Source: Cymodocea nodosa (taxonomy: Eukaryota > Streptophyta > Magnoliopsida > Alismatales > Cymodoceaceae). Taken from it: 64,000 bases of DNA. Of this stretch, positions 47,450-57,808 are shown piece after piece. The DNA lies in NCBI GenBank assembly GCA_036874045.1, contig CM072345.1:13192501-13256500 (forward strand), read 5' to 3'. Every line of letters begins with the position of its first letter. Position 1 is the first letter of the stretch. The notes under the pieces were generated by a model that worked only from the letters and a program-made list of their open reading frames with translations, made no database searches and was not told where the DNA came from. The translations under genes and the position numbers were made by a program.

Positions 47450-50400
47450 TGTTTTTTTCGCAAATAGTATTTTTGTTATGTTTTAATCGAAGATTTGTAA
47501 TTATCTTATTGCCGATTTGTTTTAATTACGGTCATAATCCGACACCTACGAACCTATCGTTAAATATCATGGAAGATCACCTTATATATACACCTTCCTA
47601 CAGTAAGCTTTTTTTTCTATTCAAGGGTTGCTTGCTTTTAAACGAAATTAAGATAAATTGTTAACTTATGCCTAACATCAAACAACTCAATAAATTCATT
47701 GTTGAGTTATTGATCATTAATATGCACAAGTTATTTCACACGTATTCTTTTTTGACAAAAAGTAGCAATTGATATAGAACTACAATATTTATGATACTGG
47801 GACGATACATTTAATTTTTCACTCTATTACGAGGGAAGAAATCAAAGATGCCCTCGTCGTCTTAGTACATTATTCCCTGATCGATAATTATTCTTTATCT
47901 ACGGAAAAGAGAAGAAAATTGTGCCTAAATTAATACAAAATTCTGTGCTTTACTAGAAAACTGGTGTGCATATTTTTATAGTTATAAATCTTCTTCTTTG
48001 TCCATGGAATGGAAGATATACGTATATATATATAGACATGAAAAAAGAGCTTACCATGCAAAAGAGAATAGTCAAGGATAAACTACAATTAATCATATTT
48101 GTGGTTATAATTGTTGTTTGATTTTTTAGATCAAATAGAAAATATTAGAATGCATACACCGAAAGACCGGTACAACCGCGAGTATGAAATGGCCACTGTC
48201 ATCGTTGTCACGTGCTTCCGATTTTCTGTGATACGATCTAATATTTTACTATTGATATGATAGTACGATTAAGATTAAAATTTAAGATTTAGCATGTAAT
48301 TAGTATAAAATATTATAAATAAATAGGTAAATTTTCTTCTTCTTCTTCTTTTTTATGAATCAGATTTTATCGTCAATGTCTTGTTTCTGTCCGTACGTTT
48401 CTCTTTCTTTCTTTTATTCGTCGTTTCCTCGAATTTGAGATTGTCGACCATATTTTCATTGAGTTGGTGAATGTAGGGAAGAGTCGGTGGAAGAATGACA
48501 ATGATCTCGAGCGTTCATTGATAATCCATCGGCTGTTGGAGATTCGGCGAGCTCGACGGTGGTTGGATTCGATTGTCAATGAAGATGAAGAAGAAAAAGA
48601 AAGGAAGAATAAGAGAAAAGAAGGGAATAAAGGGAAATAAGAAAAGTTCTGGACTTTTTACAATTTCCTCATTTTTATAAGTCTTTCTTACATTTTGTGT
48701 AAAATTATTTTTACTTTATATTAATGTATGATTATAATGTTTTATGCATTTTAAATTCTTAAGTATATGGATATTAGTGTTTATTGCATCTTTATTACGA
48801 TTATGCCAAAATTATGCATTTATGAAAATATCTGTGATACTTCATAGGTTAGAAGATGATGCATATTTATTGATATTATCACATATATAAGGAAACCATG
48901 ATTGTTATATATGACATGAAAATTTATTATTAACCATGGAAGACTTATTTATCTTACATGTGGTTACTTGAAGGTAAAGGCAATAATTGTAGGATATGCA
49001 TGTTATTAATATGATTTTGGACCTAATATGAAATTTGACACTTATTAAAATGAATGAATATTTGGTTATGAAACTTAGTCATAGAAGTATGATATTATAT
49101 ACACAATAGAGATAGAATGATATATTTTATCTAATTTTAGACATTCAAGGTATTCTAGGTCATAGTTACAAAGTAATATGTAACAACCAGACATTGTTAC
49201 AATAACTATAACGTGTAGTTATAATTAAACTAAATAACAAAATGTATGAATATAAATGATATCGTGACCTAATTAATCATTGCAAATTTGTAGGATTCAT
49301 TTTGTTGTGATAGTTTTACATTTTTTTTTTTTTTTTGCATTGATTGACTATATAACATCTCTAATACATGCATCATAATATTTTAGACTTATGGTAGATT
49401 CTAAAGTCTTTGCTTACACATTATTGTTGTTTTCTAAGGATATTTGGTAGATACCTAAGGTGAACATGAGCAAGACAAGACACATTAGTTACTTTTTACA
49501 GTTGTACAATAATTATAAATGAACTGATATTATAGTGTGTATCACACTTGTGTATTTTACGTAAATAACTTTTATTATTTTTGTTATGAATTTTATTTAT
49601 AATTATCTAAATTTTTATTGTTATATTTTTTTTTAGCAATATCAATCTTATAATATTAAAAGAGAAAATTGTTCACACATTAATGATTTATTTAAATATA
49701 ATTTTTTTCTTTAATATTAGGGTGACAACCGTTTTCTTTAGGAAGGATGTGACATAGCATTTGAGTTTACTGCCGACATAGACACTACCGTGTTTACGTT
49801 TTTCTGATTTTTTTTTTCTCGAAAAAACTTTAATTCATTATAGTCATGTGCGGGAAATGTGACCGAAGCGACGGCTGCAAATAAAAGTAGTGAGAAAGTA
49901 GTCGATTAGAAATTGCACAGATCAAGTTCAAGTACGCATTTCCCATGTTTCTTCCCCAGGACGAAGAAAAATATTGGAACATTACTGATAGAGAAGTACT
50001 GTTGGGCTTTAACGATATATGTCTTGAAAAAATAAAAAGCAAAATTTATAAGGCACCTAATGATTTAAATTATAGAGCCAAATATTATATTAAATACAAT
50101 ATATGTACGTTTTATAAAAATAAATTATTTGTCGTGGTGCGTACATATTCTTTACGCAAGTTCAAGTGAGGATTTTTTTTTTTTTTTTAATTGTCGCATT
50201 TGAGGGCGTTTACGTAGAATATTTAAATGATTAGTGTATTGGTTTTGTCTTTTTTTGGTCCCATCCATGTACTGGTGATCGCCTTCGTTTCTGTCCTTGA
50301 TAATATAGATCTAAAATGATTAGTATAATTGATTGTCTTTTTTTCAATATTTGTAGTAAAAAATATTCAAAATTTAAGTTGGAGTAAAAATATTATTATT

Positions 50401-50860
50401 ACAAAAACTATAAAATTAAAATGTTTATGTTGACTTCAAAGTATCTTTTGTTATAACTGTTATGTTAATCTTATTGCTAAAAATTGATCAAATGAATTAA
50501 AAAAAGAGATCACGTAAATGTACCCCTACTTTCCGCCATTATTGATTGCATCTTTGTAAATGTATATTGTAAATCACATAAGTATATCTTGCTTTATCAT
50601 TTTTAATTGTATTTTACTTTCTTTATGAATCACCTTGAAAATAATATATCAAAATAAAATCTGATGTCCTTTTTTATCCTGTAATGCATACCTTATTAAT
50701 TTTATTTTTGAAAATTATAACAAAAAAACCGTAAATACGAAAAAAATTAACATCAAATTATATAATTAAAAAAATACCTAAATTTCAAACTTTAAGTCGC
50801 ATTACGAAAAAATAAACTATTCGCATTAAAACAAAACAAGTTTGGTGCGGACCGATATTG
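47450..50860. other. Intergenic region between LYR protein and 14-1-1-like gene
   Basis: AT-rich, with no gene recognised. A moderately GC-rich patch at 48370-48600 has a 68-codon minus-strand ORF of no known type. A T-run lies at 49321-49337. The ORFs at 49830-50169 on both strands lack recognisable domains. Confidence 0.55.
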
Positions 50861-50994
50861 ACCACATCGCTTCGTTGGTCGAAACCAAACGTATCTCATC
50901 CTCTTGACTCTTCTGCCTTCCTTCCTCCGCAAATTCCTCCATCCTCTCTGTTCTCCTCTCTCGATCTCAAGCAGCAGCACACGTCAAGGTGGTC

Positions 50995-51726
50995 ATGGAC
51001 AGGACGGCGGCGAGCCACCCTCAACACCCGAAGACGGCGGAGAACAAGAATATCGTCAAGTACTTGAAGAGAGCCACGACGTTCACGGTGCCCACGAGAA
51101 CGTACAGCCACGGCCACGACAGAGGCTTCTCGGGACCGATGGCGCCGCTCGTGCCGGCCGAGGCACGGCGACGTGGAATGAAGGGTGGGGGAGAGAGGGT
51201 GCTCGACGTCGATCAGGAACCCACGTCGCCCAAGGTGTCGTGCATCGGCCAAGTCAAGAAGCACAGGGAGGTGTGCATGTTGGCGTCGACGAGAGGGGAC
51301 GTTTACCACGGTGAGGGGAAGGGGGAGAATAAGTATAAGAATAAGAAGAACACCTCTTCTACATCCTCCTCGGTGCTTTCGATGATTTTCAAAGGGAAGC
51401 TTCGTCGGGCGGCGAAGGCGACGGAAGCAGTACTGCCGCAGCCACAACCGGTGGCGCCGGAACAGGCGCCGTCGATTGGGCAAATGAAGAGGTTCACCAG
51501 CGGACGAGATAAGCTTTGTGGGTTTGATTGGAAGATGAATAGCAGCATCAATGGTCATGATGGAGACGCTGGCAGCAGTTACTTCAGTGCGGACGATGGC
51601 GAAGAGGAAGAAGAAGAGGACCGTGGTGTTACACATTCTGGGCCAACTGAGATGGAAGCAGAGAACAAGAGGAAGGAGATGAACTTGTGGCAGAGGAGGA
51701 TGGCCAGACCACCCCAGCCAAGCTGA
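50995..51726 (+). CDS. Conserved plant protein, syringolide-induced protein 14-1-1-like
   Basis: Single-exon 243-aa protein of unknown biochemical function. The first ATG is at 50995, after a C-rich 5' leader. Conserved parts are GFSGPMAPLVPAEARRR at about residues 45-60 and EPTSPKVSCIGQVKKH at about 75-90. The middle is basic and Ser-rich, the C-terminal part acidic (a run of Glu in ADDGEEEEEEDRG), and there is no signal peptide or membrane segment. This pattern is shared with plant proteins named after a soybean transcript induced by the elicitor syringolide, including Arabidopsis At1g76070 as remembered. A long antisense ORF at 50896-51636 is a shadow. It is convergent with CDSP32 and sits between the LYR gene and CDSP32. 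Confidence 0.85.
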   Translation: MDRTAASHPQHPKTAENKNIVKYLKRATTFTVPTRTYSHGHDRGFSGPMAPLVPAEARRRGMKGGGERVLDVDQEPTSPKVSCIGQVKKHREVCMLASTRGDVYHGEGKGENKYKNKKNTSSTSSSVLSMIFKGKLRRAAKATEAVLPQPQPVAPEQAPSIGQMKRFTSGRDKLCGFDWKMNSSINGHDGDAGSSYFSADDGEEEEEEDRGVTHSGPTEMEAENKRKEMNLWQRRMARPPQPS

Positions 51727-52157
51727 TCAAGGAGTATTTTTTTCCAATTATTGTTGTTATATATCCGGTGCGGTTGTGATATTGGAAGAAACCATCGATG
51801 TAGATGGAGGTCCAAATGGTTTGGGATGTTTAATTGATATCGACAAAGAACTTATAGTTAAAGGTTCAATAATGGCATGTATAAGTAGGGAAGCAATATG
51901 TTCACGTACATTTTGATAGTCAAAGAATTATTTACAGCTAGCGTGATGTATCATTTTATTACATGAGTTTTATATAATAATTTACCTTCTCTTGGTCATC
52001 GATCATTAACGAAAAAAACATACCACCGAAAATATTATGACAGTTATCAGACAGTAACGATAATATTTATGCATAAATTTGAAACTCGCCATAGAATAAA
52101 ATAGATGAAACAATAGCAGGCTCGGCTTAATAATAATTAAGAATCAATCAAACGTTG

Positions 52158-53797
52158 CTAATTAGCAATTACGCCCTGGTATCTTAGAATCTCGCCGATG
52201 AGGTCACCTTTGCCGGATCCCACGTACCTGCCACAGATCTGGCCGTCCCTGATGAACAAGAACGTCGGCACCTCTAAGACGTTCATGTCCTTCAGGAACT
52301 GCATGCAGCTGTCGTTCTCGTCGCCGTTCATCCTGGCGAACACGGCGACGTCGGCCATGGACCTCGATAGCTTCACCACCGTGGGGTAAACCTTCACGCA
52401 CGGGCCGCAGTTCTTCAGCCCCACGTCCAGCACCACCAGCCTGCCCTTCTCGCCGCTCTCCCTCTCCATCAAGGCCTCCACGTCCTCCCGGTTGTGCAGC
52501 TGCACCACCAGCGAGTGCTTGTCGCCGTAGTACAGCACGTCGTCCCGAAGAACGTCCGGACCGATGGCTTCTTCCTCGTGGATTTTCTCCATACCTGTTA
52601 ATTAATTAAGCGTACAAGCGTATGCCAATTGAGATTTTCCATCTTTTTTTCTTCTTTTTATGGTCCATCTTCGGTTTATTACTAGAAATATGAATCTTGA
52701 ATCTTGTCCAATATATATGAACCATTGGGCTACCAACACCGTCAAATCTATTTTTTTTATAGGAAGGCAAGAGCTAGATATTGAACTTAAATTTAAATAA
52801 AAATCATATCATCATAAAAGAAGCATCATCGAATCATAAGAACGGTGGCTGATGGATTTGGGAATAGAACTTGTTCCACCTAAAAAAATGCTCGGATCAC
52901 ATGCGTTTTTCAATCATACAACTAACCAGAAATGATCCATCCACAAATAATCATAAGAATGGTGTTTGCCAAGCTTTCTTGAAAGGCTTAATTTTAAAAT
53001 CTGGGCATTCAAATAAACATAGATAGGGGTTGAATTTCCTTCAAAGGCCAATTAAACGAACTTTAATCATGCATTTCGCGATTGTGGTATCAACTTAATG
53101 AATTGTATTCTCTCTGATTGTTGAGAATTAGAGGGTATCTAAATCATCCAATAATTGCAATATATGGGAAATCAAATGCTTTATATTTTTCTTGTAATCA
53201 GATTAGGGCATCGACGCTTATTTTCACCAGTAAATTAGGAAATCAGGTGCGAACGAATTAAGCCACAAGTGTCACCATACCTTTGTAGAAGCAGAAGTGG
53301 GGAACTTTGTCGATGCCTTCTCGCCGGCAGAGCTCACGGGTCTGATCGTTCTCGTCGCCCATCACCAGCAGGAAGTCCGCATCGCTACAAGTGCGGCTCA
53401 GCTCCACCATGACCGGGTAGAGCCGGCGGCTGTTGGGGCTATGGCTCGCCGCGTACTCTACCACCACAAGCCTATTCTTGGCGGCACGGAGGGCGGCGTC
53501 GAACTCTTCGGTGGTGTGGACTTGCCGGACCCGCTCGTCATTCCTGACGGTCGCAGCCTCGTTGACCTTGGTTGAGGCTATCGTCGGAAGGGTGGTTGGT
53601 CTCGGCACATGAACACTGCCGCGACTTCTACGATTGTTGGTCGAATGGGACGAACGAGAAGAAAGAAATGAAGAAGAGGAAGGCAGAGGGAGTACTGCTG
53701 TTGTGACGGCAGCGGCGTTGGTGGTGGTGGTGGGGAGTTTTGTGCGGAGGGGATAAGATAAGGGATTGGACAACAGCAAGTTGGTGACTGGAGCCAT
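52158..53797 (-). CDS. CDSP32: CDSP32, chloroplast double-thioredoxin drought-induced protein
   Basis: Chloroplast stroma protein with two thioredoxin modules. In known members it reduces 2-Cys peroxiredoxin and methionine sulfoxide reductase under stress. Exons 53797-53281 and 52594-52158 join in phase at [12 protein letters not shown] to give 317 aa. Residues 1 to about 75 form a Ser/Thr/Arg-rich transit peptide. The first thioredoxin fold (about 90-170) has [19 protein letters not shown], where the CxxC site is absent. The second (about 195-310) has [17 protein letters not shown] with the redox CGPC at residues 235-238, and the cis-Pro region [10 protein letters not shown]. It ends [12 protein letters not shown]. 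One inactive and one active domain is normal for this family. The intron (52595-53280) is AT-rich. The Arabidopsis counterpart is At1g76080. Confidence 0.96.
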
Positions 53798-53829
53798 GTG
53801 AACCTCCGCCGAGGTGGAGAGACTCCGGT

Positions 53830-56250
53830 GCGGGGGAGCTGGACTGGAGCCGGACCCTTTTCTTTTGTCAGCGTTTTTCTTCAGTATTCTAGTGGAAGGG
53901 TTGTACCAACGGAATTAAAATAAAATGGCAGGAAATAAATTTTATTCGATTAAGATGTTTGTGTTATTGAAAATAATGAAAAAGAAATCTTATCATTTTC
54001 TTTATATAAAATTTCTTATTTAAAAATTTTCCGTATAATATTGAATGAGACTACAGTTATTTCTTTATTTTTAACTAATCAAATTATTATAATTTTTTGA
54101 TTATTTAAATCATGGACGGATGCTTTTCCGTGTGGTATTGATAATTTTTTTTTAATTTTCTAAGATACTAATTTTTTTAAAAAATTATAAGTATCGTCAT
54201 TAACCATGTAACTTGTAAATTTTGATCGAGTCGTAGAAAAATATCCTACACAAAATTGGAACGTGGAGGCGTGGCAGTGGTGGAGTGGAGCTTTGCGCAT
54301 CCAATCAAACTCATGTGTGGTGGCTTTTTTTTGATAACATGTTTTTTTTTGCAATATATATATATATATAATATAAATATATTGATAACTTGTCGTGGCG
54401 GGCATTTTTTCTCCGTGGCGTGGACGGTTGAGATGTTTTCCGGCTCTTTTAATTTGCCTGGGATGTGAGGGCGCAATATCCTGTTTGAGTGACATTCTTT
54501 TGGTCTAAATAAATGTATGATTTATTCCCCTTGTATGTTATTATAAAATATCATTCTTTACGTATGTTATTGGAAAATCTTTATTTAATTATAATATCTT
54601 AACAGGGACTGGGAATTCGATTTATTGCAGGTGGTAAATTAGTCAAGTGATGGAAGGACATTTCGCACACAAAATATTTTAAGTCACTGTTATATATTAA
54701 CCAAAGCAGCATTTTAAACAATGTTAAATTTTAAAGGGACGTACTAATAAATGTGTATTTTACAGTGATATATATGACAGTATGATGTTTTACAGTGCTA
54801 TAACTAACAAAAAAAAAAAAACATAAAAGGAATTTTTGGGTTCATTAGAAGTTCATTTTGTAAGATTTAAGATGTTTAATTTATGGTGTAAATATAAAAA
54901 TAGGAAAACTTGACGTAGGGGTGACGAGATGAATCATGGTCAACTAATTCAATTCGTCCTATTTGACAGATAGGTTTCAATTAAGGTTAAATAAATTTAG
55001 GTCATAAATAGATCAACTTGTCTAGTCTAACAAATGTAATATGCTTATAATGATTGCCGGCCTATACAAGAAAATCTTATAATCTGATACACATACAAAT
55101 ATTATTAACATATAATATATCATATGATATCATGTATATTTACTTATTTATAGTTATTTATATGATATTTAAAAAATATTAATAAAAAAAATATTTGAAA
55201 TAAATACTTTTTAAATATAATCTTTATCTATTTTTATTTCCTTTGTGGTTTTCTTTATTTAGTAGGTGTTTGTACCTTCAAAAAGTTTAAAAAAAGAAAG
55301 TTAGTAAAGTAAACAAAACAAAAAGTTCAAGAAAGTTAAGAAAATTTAAAGACATTTGTGTACATTGAGAAATTATAAGAAAGAAAAGGAATACAAATTA
55401 TAAATAAATAAATTTATTACTTTAAAATGTTTCAAAAAATAATGAATAATAACAATATCATTATTAAAAATATTTAAAAGATAATCAAACTATAAAAATG
55501 TATTACTATTTGAAAGTTGAATAATTTCATTAAATGAAATAAATATTACAACATGACAAATATTATAATTTTTTTTCATAATATTCATATACAAATTCAT
55601 TTGAAAAATTTTGACTTCTTAATTATTCTCATATAGCATACATAATATTTTCATGCATTCTATCGATTATATATATTTTTTCTTCTTAAGTCATTCCTAT
55701 AATATTTATTATTTCTTTCTCTCTTTCATCTATACCTGATATTTCATTAACAATGTCAAATTTTGATAATTTATCTTATAAATTTTTAAGTAAATCAATT
55801 ATATTTGATTGACGAATGAAATTATAAAACAATAAATAATGAAACGATAAATCATTAACAAATGAAAGGAGAGAGATAGAATTTTAAAGAAGAAGATGAA
55901 GCAACGAGGATTAAATAGATTTTCTGCTAAATGCATTAAACATTGTTATGCATACATATCTATATATCCACTTTCAGAGTAGATTGAACTACCAATCCCT
56001 CCTTACATATACAAGGATGGGACTTATATATATATAAAAATAAATAAAGGAGTAATCTGCTACTCATAAGTTATAAACAATTGATTTTAAGTTAATTGAC
56101 CTCATTTTAATATGATATCAAAATAAAAAATGATATTTTGAATGCAAGGCTCTAGTGTTAATCAACTAGTAGGGTCATCACCAAACAGAAACTAAAAATG
56201 AAAAATGATATGCCTAAATCTATTGGGTGGCCCCAAGCAATACCTAAATT
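53830..56250. other. Intergenic region upstream of CDSP32
   Basis: Very AT-rich and without a recognised gene. A short TA-dinucleotide run is at 54355-54372. Around 54460-54600 and 54640-54900 only scattered short ORFs occur. The first 200 bases probably hold the CDSP32 promoter. Confidence 0.55.
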
Positions 56251-56309
56251 ATTGAATGAACAAAGAAATAATGATTAAAAAAACTAAATTGCATGATGCT
56301 CCAACTGAA

Positions 56310-56565
56310 TTGACCAATACCAAGCACCGTCGCAACCTACCAAGAGAAGGTGGTAGTTCATTAGATAACACCTCGTTGTCTTTGATGCACGGCACACACA
56401 GACTGTACGATAACTCAAGCTCTAAGGGAATTTCACCAAAGAGGCGGTTGGAGTAGAGGAGGGAGGTGAGTAGTTGAGAGGTTTGACAGGAGTGGTGGGA
56501 TGGGACCAGTGAGCTGATTGGATGAGAGGTCAAGATTGACAAGGTGAGGGAGTTTGGAAATAGGT
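56310..56565 (-). pseudogene. Leucine-rich repeat receptor fragment
   Basis: Read on the minus strand from about 56560, one frame gives KLPHLVNLDLSSNQLTGPIP, the plant extracellular LRR consensus. A second frame continues with LLYSNRLFGEIPLELE, and a third remnant reads LPPSLGRL. Frames change between repeats and no kinase domain is present. This is a scrap of an LRR receptor-like gene. Confidence 0.7.
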
Positions 56566-56599
56566 CGGCTAGACATGTTGAGAAATAGAAAACAAGAGG

Positions 56600-57640
56600 T
56601 TTATTTTGATCGTAGAGATCAGACATCTTAATAAAATCAGATCGCTGACGTGAAGTAGATTTGAGAAACAACGTGAAACTTTTTCTGCTCTTCTATAAGG
56701 TGTGTCTCATAATCTTGTGTTAATAATATAATATGCATTGAATGTGCATAACATAAATTTGTCAGAAATTTAACACGATATAAACATAAATATTGTCCGT
56801 ACTCTGAAAGCCGAGCAGAGGCCGGTATATATAATATGATTTTTGTTACATGTAACATGAAGTAGTCTAAAATGTTATATGATTTAAATGTCTATATTCG
56901 AAAAATGAGCATGAAGAATACACAACGTGATGAAAGATAGAAGAAACGTAGAAAAAACTCAACATGACGAGCAAAATATTCTGCTCACGTGGGCGATGGA
57001 TCGTAGCAACGAAGCGGCAACACAACCGAAACGACGAGTCCGAGTCCATCCTCGGAGCGCTCAGTCGATTTGCCAATGGCCCGAATCCGATTACCAATGG
57101 TGTGCGTCTCTTTCGCCCGAATCCAAATTCAGAGAAGCTTTTCACTTCATCTCCATGTGATTTTTTTGCGAAAATAAATAACGTTCTTAATTTCAAAAAT
57201 CACTTTACAATATCACAAAAATTGTCTCTTCTGCACAGAATGGTAATGCCAGGCCTGCCCTCCTCCTTAAGGCTCTTCTTCCTTTCTCTTTAATAGCAAA
57301 AGCCCAAGAGCAGGCAGGATATTTCCTTTTACATCAGCAAATCCCGGGAACAGGATTAGAAATTATGCTTTGCCCTTTCACTGCACCACCAATTATATCA
57401 CTCACCCATCACTAGCCCTGTCTTCTGCTTTTCTTGCGGCTTCCGCTATTCCTTTCCTCTCTCATCTCTGTGCACAGACATATCTCGTATTCGGCTTGCA
57501 CCATCACGCAATAAGCGAGCGAAGACCTTGGCAGACCAAGGAAGCCACCACTTTCTTAAAAGTTATGTTCTCCCCTGTTTGTTTGCTGGCTTGTTTTTTC
57601 CCTTCTCTCTTCCTCCACACTACTGCCTTTGTGCCTTTTT
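56600..57640. other. Region upstream of the MFS transporter
   Basis: No gene recognised. 56960-57130 is less AT-rich, with short overlapping ORFs of no known type. 57360-57640 is C/T-rich and is probably promoter and 5' leader of the transporter gene. Confidence 0.45.
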
Positions 57641-57647
57641 CTTTTTA

Positions 57648-57665
57648 ACACACACACACACACAC

Positions 57666-57711
<46 letters not shown>
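57648..57711. repeat. Compound (AC)n(GA)n microsatellite in the transporter 5' leader
   Basis: About 10 AC units (57648-57666) run into about 21 GA units (57670-57711), ending about 100 bp before the transporter ATG. GA-rich 5' leaders are common in plants and bind GAGA-binding (BPC) proteins. Length variation is likely between individuals. Confidence 0.95.
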
Positions 57712-57715
<4 letters not shown>

Positions 57716-57808
57716 AATCCACTCCACTTCGTTCTGTCCTCGGTTTGCCCAGCACAAGCAAAAGCACCCACCACCACTACCAGAACAGCAGAGCTCTTGG
57801 TAACAGAG

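Noticed and set aside
50896..51636. 246-codon minus-strand ORF opposite the 14-1-1-like gene
   Set aside because: The plus-strand frame carries conserved family motifs and starts after a normal leader. The antisense frame is Arg/His/Leu-rich without any domain, a usual shadow of GC-rich coding DNA.
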